Below, piece after piece: positions 1-6,685 of a DNA stretch of 8,698 nucleotides (positions within the stretch are counted from its first letter, which is position 1; each line of letters opens with the position of its first letter). The notes under the pieces were generated by a model. The model was not told where the DNA came from and did no database searches. It was given only the letters and a program-made list of their open reading frames with translations. A program made the position numbers and the translations under genes. The stretch spans positions 1 to 8,698 of the forward strand of contig DQVB01000689.1 in assembly GCA_015661985.1 (NCBI GenBank), written 5' to 3'. The DNA is from Planctomycetota bacterium (GTDB lineage Bacteria; Planctomycetota; Planctomycetia; Pirellulales; Thermoguttaceae).

Positions 1-6
1 ATCCTA

Positions 7-41
7 TGCGGTATTAAGAAATCAGTAGTCGTAATACCGCA
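7..41. repeat. 10-bp perfect inverted repeat (hairpin) upstream of the DUF1559 gene
   Basis: The arm TGCGGTATTA at 7-16 is the exact reverse complement of TAATACCGCA at 32-41, with a 15-nt loop. It ends 3 nt before the AAGGAA ribosome-binding site (45-50) of the gene starting at 58. A hairpin here could be a 5'-leader structure, an operator, or the terminator of a gene left of the window. The stem is moderately AT-containing in otherwise GC-rich DNA, and no T-run follows. Its function is not known. Confidence 0.55.
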
Positions 42-57
42 GCCAAGGAACCACGCC

Positions 58-1008
58 GTGCCCCGTGGGAAACACCCCGCCGGTTCCACCCTGGTCGAAC
101 TGTTGGTCGTGGTCGCCATCATCGGGATCCTGGTGGCTTTGATGCTGCCGGCCGTCCAGGCGGCACGGGAGGCAGCCCGTAAAGCGAGCTGCAAGAATAA
201 CCTGAAGCAGGTCGGCCTGGCGGTACATCACTACCACCTCTGCCTGGGAAGCTTTCCCCCCGGATACGTCTACAAGCCTCATCCCCGGGGAAACCAAGCG
301 GGGTTCGGCTGGGCCGCCTTGGTCCTGCCCTACCTGGAGCAGGAAGCCGTCTACCGCCAGTTTGACTTTCGCGTGCCCATTTTCCACCCCATCAACCGCG
401 TGCCCCGAGAGAGGCATTTGGCCGTTTACCTTTGTCCCACCGATCCGATCACTGAAAGGCAATTCGTGAAAATGGGTGCCTCGTCGCCCGAGCGCTACGC
501 GATGGCCAGTTACGTGGGCAATTTCGGTTCCCCCGATCTGGACCTCACCCCCGACTGCAGCGACGGCGTGTTCAGCCGCAATAGTGCCACGCGCATGGCC
601 GACGTCACCGACGGCCTGTCAAACACGCTGTTTGTGGGGGAGCGAGTCAACGGGGTTCGGCTGCGCGGTTCACGTGGCATCCAGGGCCCTGGCGCAAGTG
701 CGGGTTGGTCGCCTGTGCCGTTTCACGGGGACCACGGCCTGCACATGCATTACGAAACGACGTGGGCCGGCGCCGTGCGAGACCTCAACGACCCGGCGGA
801 CGATCATGGCCACATGGTGCTTTTCCACGCCGCCCATACGCCGAACTCGCTTCAAACGGACGATCGCGACATCACTGCACCCCATTCCGGTGTGGCCCAG
901 TTCCTGCTGGGTGACGGTTCGGTACACGCCATCAGCGAAACGATCGATGCGGCCGTCTACGCGGCGCTGGCGACGCGGTGCGGCGGCGAAGCAGTTACCG
1001 CTCGTTAG
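58..1008 (+). CDS. DUF1559 domain-containing protein, type IV pilin-like N-terminus, H-X9-DG C-terminus
   Basis: This is a 316-residue member of the large planctomycete DUF1559 family, thought to be pseudopilin-like surface or envelope proteins. The N-terminus carries a prepilin-type methylation/cleavage motif: G9 followed by STLVE, with glutamate E14 at mature position +5. A hydrophobic helix (about 12-32) follows, then the family hallmark LPAVQAAREAAR and a CKNNLKQVGLAVHHYH stretch. A conserved DGLSNTLFVGER block lies near 185-196, and the family C-terminus begins at LGDGSVH (284-290). The GTG start is supported by AAGGAA at 45-50, 7 nt upstream, and by an in-frame TAG at 25-27 with no ATG/GTG/TTG between. 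The residue after the cleavage site is Ser rather than the usual Phe. The protein is expected to be an inner-membrane or exported assembly protein after prepilin peptidase processing. The exact role of the family is unestablished; the family assignment is very secure. Confidence 0.96.
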   Translation: MPRGKHPAGSTLVELLVVVAIIGILVALMLPAVQAAREAARKASCKNNLKQVGLAVHHYHLCLGSFPPGYVYKPHPRGNQAGFGWAALVLPYLEQEAVYRQFDFRVPIFHPINRVPRERHLAVYLCPTDPITERQFVKMGASSPERYAMASYVGNFGSPDLDLTPDCSDGVFSRNSATRMADVTDGLSNTLFVGERVNGVRLRGSRGIQGPGASAGWSPVPFHGDHGLHMHYETTWAGAVRDLNDPADDHGHMVLFHAAHTPNSLQTDDRDITAPHSGVAQFLLGDGSVHAISETIDAAVYAALATRCGGEAVTAR

Positions 1009-1075
1009 CCCCAAAAGGGCGCGGGGCAGATCAAGCCGCAGGCCGGCGCCGCCGGGGACCGCGCCATTCACAGGC

Positions 1076-1100
1076 CGCTGTGGCCGCGGCGCCGACAGCG
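1076..1100. terminator. Possible bidirectional terminator hairpin between convergent genes
   Basis: CGCTGT (1076-1081) pairs with ACAGCG (1095-1100). Inside it GGC (1082-1084) pairs with GCC (1091-1093), leaving one bulged G at 1094 and a 6-nt loop. The hairpin lies in the 141-nt gap between the stops of the DUF1559 gene (plus) and the STAS gene (minus), where a shared terminator would be expected. No T-run follows on either strand, so this is only a candidate. A weaker 4-bp stem, GCCC/GGGC, overlaps the DUF1559 stop at 1008-1020. Confidence 0.3.
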
Positions 1101-1149
1101 TCTCGGGGTTGGCCGATCGGACTCAGTGGGTTCAGGAGCCCGTCTCCCG

Positions 1150-1503
1150 TCAGGCCTGCTGGGCCATCTTCAGCCCGGCTTGCTCGTCTTCGGCGATATG
1201 AAAGACCAGTTCGAAGCGGGCTGTTTCCATGACTTCCATGACCTCGGGACGAACCGAATGGAGAACCAGCTTTCCCCCCGCCTGTTCGAAACGGCGGTGC
1301 ACGGCCGCCAACCAACTGAGGCGGAGACTGTCGATCGATAGCACGTCGCCCAGGTTCAGGAGCACTTTGCGACGGAAGCCATCGGGTCCCAAATGCCGCT
1401 CGACCGCCTCGACCTCCGGCAAACCCGTATCATGGGGGCTCAGGCGCCTGAGCAACTTCAGCCGCAGTACGCCTCCATCATCGGATACCAGCTTCACTTC
1501 CAT
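1150..1503 (-). CDS. STAS-domain protein, anti-sigma factor antagonist-like
   Basis: This is a 117-residue protein covering a single STAS domain (the SpoIIAA / anti-anti-sigma fold). It has an N-terminal beta-strand with V12-LRLKLL, the core strand VLLNLGDVLSIDS (47-59), the helix LAAVHRRFEQAGG, and the strand KLVLHSVRPEVMEVMETARFELVFHI. S59, after D58, sits where SpoIIAA-type antagonists carry their phosphorylatable serine. The usual D-S-S/T-G-L that follows is replaced by DSLRLSWL, so the phosphoacceptor loop is divergent. The ATG at 1503 is chosen because AGGTGG lies 9 nt upstream on the minus strand; a TTG at 1548 would add 15 unconvincing residues and has no such site. No anti-sigma kinase, phosphatase or sigma factor gene is adjacent, so the partner is unknown. 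By family, the protein would act in the cytosol in a partner-switching pathway. Confidence 0.85.
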   Translation of the reverse strand: MEVKLVSDDGGVLRLKLLRRLSPHDTGLPEVEAVERHLGPDGFRRKVLLNLGDVLSIDSLRLSWLAAVHRRFEQAGGKLVLHSVRPEVMEVMETARFELVFHIAEDEQAGLKMAQQA

Positions 1504-1508
1504 CGGAA

Positions 1509-1518
1509 TAGCCCACCT
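1509..1518 (-). promoter_or_regulatory. Shine-Dalgarno that sets the STAS gene start
   Basis: On the minus strand AGGTGG occurs 9 nt before the ATG at 1503-1501. It favours this ATG over the upstream in-frame TTG at 1548. The frame upstream of the TTG contains no ATG or GTG before an in-frame TAG. Confidence 0.6.
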
Positions 1519-1790
1519 GTACACCGAAGGCCCGTTGGCATAGCCCAAGTGCGGAAATGTCGTCGCCCATCGTGGGGCACGCAGCCGACGGACACGCCCG
1601 TCGCCACTTGGCTGCCTCCTCCGCTACTCATTCCAGTTAGTTTAATGGCTGCGTCCCGTGACGGCTACACCGCCGGCGTGCGACACACGTGCAAAGCGGA
1701 GTTTCGCGCTGGTGCATACTGCCAAGCAGATCTTCCGAACCGGGCGAACGAGCCCCCTGGGGGTCTGCGCACTCATTCCCCCCGGGCGCT

Positions 1791-1818
1791 TTGCGCGCGA
1801 CGCGGCGCAGTGTATCGT
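1791..1818 (+). promoter_or_regulatory. Weak sigma70-like promoter candidate for the HzsA-like gene
   Basis: TTGCGC (1791-1796), a 16-nt spacer, then TATCGT (1813-1818) gives 3/6 and 4/6 matches to the -35 and -10 consensus. Initiation near 1825 would leave a leader of about 95 nt that includes the 1823-1839 hairpin. GC-rich sequence makes chance matches of this quality possible. Confidence 0.25.
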
Positions 1819-1822
1819 AGGT

Positions 1823-1839
1823 CTGGGCTCGGGGCCCAG
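1823..1839 (+). repeat. 6-bp inverted repeat in the leader of the HzsA-like gene
   Basis: CTGGGC (1823-1828) and GCCCAG (1834-1839) are perfect inverted repeats around a 5-nt loop, TCGGG. The repeat lies just downstream of the candidate -10 at 1813-1818, so it could be an operator at the transcription start or a leader hairpin. It is short and may be chance. Confidence 0.3.
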
Positions 1840-1902
1840 GGATGCGCTCGGTTGGTCAGGTGCCCAGCCGCTGGCCGGTAGCTCGTTGGACGCGTCTTGA
1901 AC

Positions 1903-1913
1903 GGGAGAGGTGG
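1903..1913 (+). promoter_or_regulatory. Strong Shine-Dalgarno that sets the start of the HzsA-like gene
   Basis: The purine-rich GGGAGAGGTGG ends 7 nt before the ATG at 1921. An alternative in-frame TTG at 1897 lies upstream of this site and would translate through it, so the ATG is the better start. Confidence 0.75.
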
Positions 1914-1920
1914 TAGTCGG

Positions 1921-4900
1921 ATGCAACGACCAGCGATGGGGTTGACGGCGTGCTTGGCGATCTTGGCCGCTGGCGCCGCGGCCGCGGCGGTCCCGCCGAC
2001 CTCCGTGGAAGGCCGGCTCGGTGGCGTGGCGTTTCTGGCCAGCCAGGCGTCGGCCGAGCAGTTGGGGCCCGAGGCAAGGGCCGCCGCCCGGTTGGCTCGG
2101 AAGCTGGTCGGGGCCCAATGGATCTTCACCTGCGCCGCGGGCCAGTTCGTCAGTGAGGACGGTCAGCCGGTAGATCTGGAACGCTTCCGCGTGATTTGGC
2201 ATCACCAGGGCGATTCAGCCGAATTGACCGGGCCGCTTTATGAGGAGCGGTCGATCGAGTCGCTCCGTCGTTACGCTGGCCAGGGCGGTGGGCTGTTTCT
2301 TTCCGGGGCTGCCTTGGCGTTGGTGGGGCCTTTGGAAGTGGACGCGGCCCAGCCTCGGTTGGCCGGCCCGGGCAAAGACGGCTACCTGGCCCAGTTGATC
2401 CCCGCCGTAGAGGACCACCCGGTTTTCGAGGGGCTCAGCAAACAGGGCGTCGATCTGGATCCCAGGGTGGGCGGCAATCCGCGGGTGGTCACGGTGCCGA
2501 TCACCGATGCCGGCTTTCCGGCCTTCGCCGACTTCCATGGTTCCGGTGGGCCGCGCGGCGGGCTGCTGTTGGCTCGAGCGGCTGCCGGTGGGGAAAACCC
2601 CTTGGTGGAGTATGCCCTGGGCCGTGGCCGGGTGATCGTTATGGGCTGGCGTCTGCCCCATTACAGCCACCGGACCAATGCCCACCGAGACAACCTGGAG
2701 CGATTGACGGCCAACATCCTCACCTACTTGGGCGAAGGGCGTCGTTGGCGGCCCCTGCATGCCGAGAGGGTCGCCTCGCGGGCTTCCGGGCCCAGGATTA
2801 CGGATGATCAGTGGCGCGCGTTGGAGATGGCCGTCAGCGATTTGATCCAGACGTTTGGCGATCGGTATCCGCGCGGACGCGACTATTTGGAGGAATTGTG
2901 TCGCTTGAAGGAGGCCTATCGGGCGCGGGCCGCGGGCGGCGATTCGGACGCGCTCGACGCCGCGATTGAGCTGCAGCAGGTGGTTCGCCGTTTCCACCGT
3001 CTCCAGCAGGAAGCACTTTTGGCCAACCCCCTGTTGGATTTCGACCGGCTGCTGGTCGTGGAGCGCCGTGAAAACAGACTCGGTCTGCCGGCCAATTGGC
3101 AAAGCAACTCGAGCCTGCCAGCCACGGGCTACGACAACCGGCTGGCCATCCTCGATCCTCTGCGCCCCGGAGGGCAACTGACCACGCTGTACCGTCCCGA
3201 CGGTGGACGTTTCGTGGGCGATGTGGATCTCCACTTCGATGCCGACCGGCTATTGTTTTCCATGCCCGGCCGCCACGGCCGCTGGCAAGTGTTCGAGATA
3301 GGCATCGATGGATCGCACCTGCGTCAGCTTCCGCTGATCGACGAACCGGACGTGGACAACTACGACGCCTGCTATCTGCCGGACGAGAGCATCGTGTTCA
3401 CCTCCACGGCCACCTTCGTCGGCGTGCCCTGTGTCTACGGCAGTTCCCATGTGGCGAACCTCTACCGCCTGGCTCCGGATGGATCGATCCGCCAGCTGAC
3501 GGTGGATCAGGACCATGACTGGTGCCCCACGGTGACCCCCACCGGCCGGGTGCTCTACCTCCGCTGGGAGTACAGCGACCTGCCCCATTCCAATTCGCGG
3601 ATTCTCTTCCACATGAACCCGGACGGCACGGGCCAAGCCGAGTACTACGGCAGCAATTCCTTCTTCCCCAATTCGTTCTTCTATGCGCGTCCTGTTCCCG
3701 GCCACCCGACGATGGTGGTGGGCATTGCCACAGGCCATCACGGGGTGAAACGTTCCGGCCGACTGCTGCTGGTGGATCCGGCCCGAGGCCGGCAGGAGGC
3801 CGAGGGCGTAGTGCAGGAGATCCCGGGGTGGGGGAAGCCCGTAGAGCCTGTTATCCTCGATGCGCTGGCCGACGGCTGCTGGCCCCAGTTCCTGCACCCC
3901 TATCCATTGAGCGAAAAGTACTTCCTCGTCTCTGCCAAGCCGTCCCCTTCGGCACCCTGGGGCATTTATCTGGTCGATGTCTTCGACAACATGGTGCTCA
4001 TCAAAGACCGACCGGGCTACGCCTTGTTGGAACCGATACCAATCCGCCAAACGTCCAAGCCGCCGGTCGTGGAAGACCGCACGGACCCGAAGCGCAAAGA
4101 TGCCGTCGTGTTGATGACCGACGTTTATCGCGGTGGGGGATTGGCGGGGATCCCCCGGGGCACGGTCAGGAAGCTCCGCCTGATCACCTATCACTTCAGC
4201 TACCGGGGCATGGGCGGCCTTCTGGGTGCGGTGGGCATGGACGGGCCGTGGGACGTCAAACGCGTGTTGGGCACGGTGCCGGTGGAAGCGGACGGGTCCG
4301 CCAAGTTCCGCGTGCCTGCCTACACGCCGATCGCTGTCCAGCCGTTGGACGCTGAGGGTAAGGCCCTCCAGCTGATGCGCAGCTGGTTTACGGCCATGCC
4401 GGGCGAAGTGCTCAGCTGTGTGGGCTGCCACGAAGCGCAGAATACCGCCACGCCCAACCTCCAGACGATGGCCGCCCGGCGGCCGCCGTCGGAAATCACG
4501 CCTTGGTACGGACCGGCGCGCGGGTTCAGCTTCGCCCGGGAAGTGCAGCCGGTTCTGGACCGCTACTGCGTCGGCTGCCACGACGGTTCGCAGGACAGCG
4601 ACGCCGGGGCGATCGACTTGCGCGGATCGGCGCTGATCACCGACTGGACGTCGGCCATCTCCGGCCATGTCGACCCCAGCGTGGGCGGGAAGTTCTCCGT
4701 GGCCTACGCCAACCTTCACCGCTTCGTCAGACGCCCCGGAATCGAAAGCACGATCCGGCTGCTTGTGCCCATGGAGTTCCACGCCGATACCACGGAACTG
4801 GTCCAGCTGTTGACCAAAGGCCACCACGGAGTACGCCTGGACCGTGAAAGCTGGGACCGGCTGGTAACCTGGATCGATCTGAACGCCCCCTACCACGGCA

Positions 4901-5985
4901 CGTGGGGCGAGATTGCGGGGACCGAGGCGGTGCGGCCCATGTGGAAGCGGGCCCGCCAGATGCGATTGCGCTACACGGGCATGGACGACGACCCGGAGGC
5001 GACAGCCGCCGTGGCGCGGCTCTCGGCGCCGATCGAACCCCGGCTCCCCTCCCCCCACGACTCGCTGGACACCTCCCGGCCGCCCCGCCCCGATTGGCCC
5101 TTCGACCCGGGCGAGGCCCGGCGGCGCCAAGCCAGACTGGGCCGCGGCGAACAGACGGTGGACCTGGGCAAAGGCGTAAAGCTCCAACTGGTGCGGATCC
5201 CGCCGGGAAAGTTCGTCATGGGTTCCACCGACGGGTGTGCAGACGAACGCCCGCCGTCGGCCGTACGGGTGGAAAAGGCCTTCTGGATCGGCCGCTTCGA
5301 GGTGACCAACGAGCAGTTCGCCCGCTTCGACCCGAGCCACGACAGCCGCGTCGAGCCGATGCACGGGTATCAGTTCGGTATCCGGGGCTACCCGGTCGAC
5401 AAACCGCGCCAGCCCGTGGTACGGATTTCATGGGACGAGGCGATGACCTTCTGTCGTTGGCTCTCCCAACGCACCGGCCGCCGCTTCAACCTCCCCACCG
5501 AAGCCCAATGGGAGTATGCTTGCCGCGCCGGTTCGGACCGCCACTTCTGGTACGGTGACCTGGACACCGACTTCTCGCCCTTCGCCAATGTGGGCGACGC
5601 CACGTTGAGCCAGTTCGCCTTGGATACGTACATCCAAGTCAAACTCGTGCCCAATCCGAACCGCTACGATGACTGGGTCCCCAAAGACGAACGCTACGAT
5701 GACGGCGGCTTCGTGTCCGTGCCCGTCGGCAGCTACCAGCCGAACCCGTGGGGGCTGTACGACACGCACGGCAACGTCTGGGAATGGACGCGCTCGCTGT
5801 ACCGGCCGTACCCCTACGACGACCGGGACGGGCGCAACGATCCGCGGGCTACGGGCAAGCGGGTCGTGCGAGGCGGTTCGTGGTACGACCGACCACGGCG
5901 CTGCAGTGCGGCGTTCCGGCTGGCCTATCGGCCCTATCAGCGCGTCTTCAACGTCGGCTTCCGCGTCGTGCTGGAAGAAGACTGA
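1921..5985 (+). CDS. HzsA-related exported diheme protein: amidotransferase-like, beta-propeller, two CxxCH motifs, FGE/SUMF1 domain
   Basis: This is a 1354-residue protein with an N-terminal Sec signal: MQRPAMG, then a hydrophobic Ala-rich stretch to about residue 24. Domains in order: a class I glutamine amidotransferase/ThuA-like region (about 65-272; IWHHQGD at 91-97, GGGLFLSG at 122-129, GRGRVIVMGW at 234-243); a helical linker (about 293-367); a beta-propeller (about 369-715) with repeated FDADRLLFSMPG- and LYRLAPDGSI-type blades; a middle domain like hydrazine synthase alpha (about 720-840) ending in heme motif C833-V-G-C836-H837; a second cytochrome c-like domain (about 865-995) with C883-V-G-C886-H887; and an FGE-sulfatase/SUMF1 domain (about 1086-1352; NLPTEAQWEYACRAG, THGNVWEWT, RVVRGGSW). 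The heme motifs imply covalent heme attachment outside the cytoplasm. At the FGE active-site pair the first Cys is Asp1323, while Cys1328 is kept, so formylglycine formation is unlikely. No hydrazine synthase beta/gamma genes are adjacent. A redox, sensing or carbohydrate-related envelope role is inference; the substrate is unknown. Confidence 0.93.
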   Translation: MQRPAMGLTACLAILAAGAAAAAVPPTSVEGRLGGVAFLASQASAEQLGPEARAAARLARKLVGAQWIFTCAAGQFVSEDGQPVDLERFRVIWHHQGDSAELTGPLYEERSIESLRRYAGQGGGLFLSGAALALVGPLEVDAAQPRLAGPGKDGYLAQLIPAVEDHPVFEGLSKQGVDLDPRVGGNPRVVTVPITDAGFPAFADFHGSGGPRGGLLLARAAAGGENPLVEYALGRGRVIVMGWRLPHYSHRTNAHRDNLERLTANILTYLGEGRRWRPLHAERVASRASGPRITDDQWRALEMAVSDLIQTFGDRYPRGRDYLEELCRLKEAYRARAAGGDSDALDAAIELQQVVRRFHRLQQEALLANPLLDFDRLLVVERRENRLGLPANWQSNSSLPATGYDNRLAILDPLRPGGQLTTLYRPDGGRFVGDVDLHFDADRLLFSMPGRHGRWQVFEIGIDGSHLRQLPLIDEPDVDNYDACYLPDESIVFTSTATFVGVPCVYGSSHVANLYRLAPDGSIRQLTVDQDHDWCPTVTPTGRVLYLRWEYSDLPHSNSRILFHMNPDGTGQAEYYGSNSFFPNSFFYARPVPGHPTMVVGIATGHHGVKRSGRLLLVDPARGRQEAEGVVQEIPGWGKPVEPVILDALADGCWPQFLHPYPLSEKYFLVSAKPSPSAPWGIYLVDVFDNMVLIKDRPGYALLEPIPIRQTSKPPVVEDRTDPKRKDAVVLMTDVYRGGGLAGIPRGTVRKLRLITYHFSYRGMGGLLGAVGMDGPWDVKRVLGTVPVEADGSAKFRVPAYTPIAVQPLDAEGKALQLMRSWFTAMPGEVLSCVGCHEAQNTATPNLQTMAARRPPSEITPWYGPARGFSFAREVQPVLDRYCVGCHDGSQDSDAGAIDLRGSALITDWTSAISGHVDPSVGGKFSVAYANLHRFVRRPGIESTIRLLVPMEFHADTTELVQLLTKGHHGVRLDRESWDRLVTWIDLNAPYHGTWGEIAGTEAVRPMWKRARQMRLRYTGMDDDPEATAAVARLSAPIEPRLPSPHDSLDTSRPPRPDWPFDPGEARRRQARLGRGEQTVDLGKGVKLQLVRIPPGKFVMGSTDGCADERPPSAVRVEKAFWIGRFEVTNEQFARFDPSHDSRVEPMHGYQFGIRGYPVDKPRQPVVRISWDEAMTFCRWLSQRTGRRFNLPTEAQWEYACRAGSDRHFWYGDLDTDFSPFANVGDATLSQFALDTYIQVKLVPNPNRYDDWVPKDERYDDGGFVSVPVGSYQPNPWGLYDTHGNVWEWTRSLYRPYPYDDRDGRNDPRATGKRVVRGGSWYDRPRRCSAAFRLAYRPYQRVFNVGFRVVLEED

Positions 5986-6019
5986 CGGCCCTCGACGCCC
6001 GCCAAAAGCGGCCGAGCAG

Positions 6020-6045
6020 CAAGCCCGCTCCACCCGCCGGGCTTG
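6020..6045. terminator. Candidate bidirectional terminator hairpin between the HzsA-like gene and sod
   Basis: CAAGCCCG (6020-6027) and CGGGCTTG (6038-6045) form a perfect 8-bp stem with a 10-nt loop. It lies in the 76-nt gap between two convergent stop codons (5985 plus, 6062 minus), the expected place for a shared terminator. There is no T-run after the stem on either strand, so it is not a textbook intrinsic terminator. Confidence 0.5.
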
Positions 6046-6061
6046 GAACCACCCCGGCAGC

Positions 6062-6673
6062 TCACCCCTTGGCCCGGCGATACCGCTCCAATACGGCATC
6101 CCAGTCGATCACGTGATAGAAGGCCGCCACGTAATCGGCCCGGCGGTATTGGTATTTCAAGTAATACGCGTGTTCCCAGACGTCGATCCCCAGGATCGGT
6201 GTGTGACCGTGCATCAGCGGGCTGTTCTGGTTCGGTGTATCTTCGACGACCAATCTGCCGCCGGAGTCCAGGCTGAGCCAGGCCCACCCGCTGCCGAATC
6301 GCCCCAGGGCCGCCGCGGTGAACTTCTCGCGGAAGGCGTCGAAGCCGCCCAGATCGGCCTGAATCGCCTGGGCCAATTCCCCCGAAGGCTCGCCCCCCTT
6401 GCCCGGGCCCATGACGGTCCAAAACAGACTGTGGTTGGCGTGCCCCCCGCCGTGATTGCGCACCGCTGTCTTGATCGTGTCGGAAACTTGGGCAACGCCC
6501 GCCACCACCTCCTCGACCGGCTTGGCCTCCCACTCCGTCCCCCCGATCGCCGCGTTGAGCTTGTCGATGTACGCCTGGTGATGCCTGGTGTGGTGGATCT
6601 CCATCGTCCGCGCATCGATGTGGGGCTCCAAGGCATCGTACGAGTAAGCCAGTTGGGGTAGTGTGTACGCCAT
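6062..6673 (-). CDS. sodA: Superoxide dismutase, Mn/Fe family, Mn-type signature
   Basis: This 203-residue protein dismutates superoxide to hydrogen peroxide and oxygen. It is full length for the family and starts with the classic MAYTLPQLAYSYDALEPHID. The four metal ligands are visible: H27 in IHHTRHHQAY, H81 in GGHANHSLFW, and D164 and H168 in DVWEHAYYLKYQ. Q149 in PNQNSPL is the active-site glutamine placed as in Mn-dependent enzymes (iron enzymes place it near the second histidine), which favours Mn or a cambialistic enzyme. The ATG at 6673 is supported by GGAG 8 nt upstream on the minus strand. An in-frame GTG at 6778 would add 35 Pro/Gly-rich residues foreign to the family. No signal peptide is seen, so it is cytosolic. 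It converges on the HzsA-like gene and is preceded by a long leader and a good promoter, so it is probably monocistronic. Confidence 0.97.
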   Translation of the reverse strand: MAYTLPQLAYSYDALEPHIDARTMEIHHTRHHQAYIDKLNAAIGGTEWEAKPVEEVVAGVAQVSDTIKTAVRNHGGGHANHSLFWTVMGPGKGGEPSGELAQAIQADLGGFDAFREKFTAAALGRFGSGWAWLSLDSGGRLVVEDTPNQNSPLMHGHTPILGIDVWEHAYYLKYQYRRADYVAAFYHVIDWDAVLERYRRAKG

Positions 6674-6681
6674 TGTCCTTT

Positions 6682-6685
6682 CTCC
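6682..6685 (-). promoter_or_regulatory. Shine-Dalgarno of sodA
   Basis: GGAG on the minus strand lies 8 nt before the ATG at 6673. The run GGAGAAAGGA also offers a second purine core closer to the start. This supports the 203-residue form of the enzyme. Confidence 0.6.

Larger units (their letters stand above)
1504..1920. other. Divergent intergenic region between the STAS gene and the HzsA-like gene
   Basis: This 417-nt gap separates two divergently oriented genes and should hold both promoters. I see no convincing gene in it. It contains the only AT-richer patch nearby (about 1628-1645), a near-palindrome AGCCCCCTGGGGGT (1751-1764), a 6-bp hairpin (1823-1839), and a weak sigma70-like promoter candidate for the plus-strand gene (listed separately). 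On the minus strand TAAACT within the AT-rich patch could serve as a -10 for the STAS gene, but no good -35 accompanies it. Confidence 0.6.

Noticed and set aside
1..16. Fragment of a 16S rRNA gene at the window edge
   Set aside because: Only 16 bases match, and the following bases diverge at once from rRNA; too short to call a gene.
1942..1953. LTAC lipobox-like sequence in the signal peptide of the HzsA-like protein
   Set aside because: Only seven residues precede it and the hydrophobic segment continues after the Cys, so there is no proper lipoprotein signal; a normal Sec signal ending near AAAA fits better.
1642..2205. Minus-strand open frame across the intergenic region and the start of the HzsA-like gene
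   Set aside because: The composition is random-looking, there is no ribosome-binding site, and it overlaps a well-supported gene start.
3250..5364. A 704-codon open frame on the minus strand inside the HzsA-like gene
   Set aside because: It has no recognisable motif, is rich in Arg/Gly/His/Val as expected for the complement of a GC-rich gene, and lies wholly antisense to a gene with clear domains.
1921..5985. Hydrazine synthase (anammox) function for the large protein
   Set aside because: No hydrazine synthase beta or gamma genes are nearby, the proximal-ligand tyrosine position is Asn, and extra domains are fused. Similarity supports a relative, not the enzyme.
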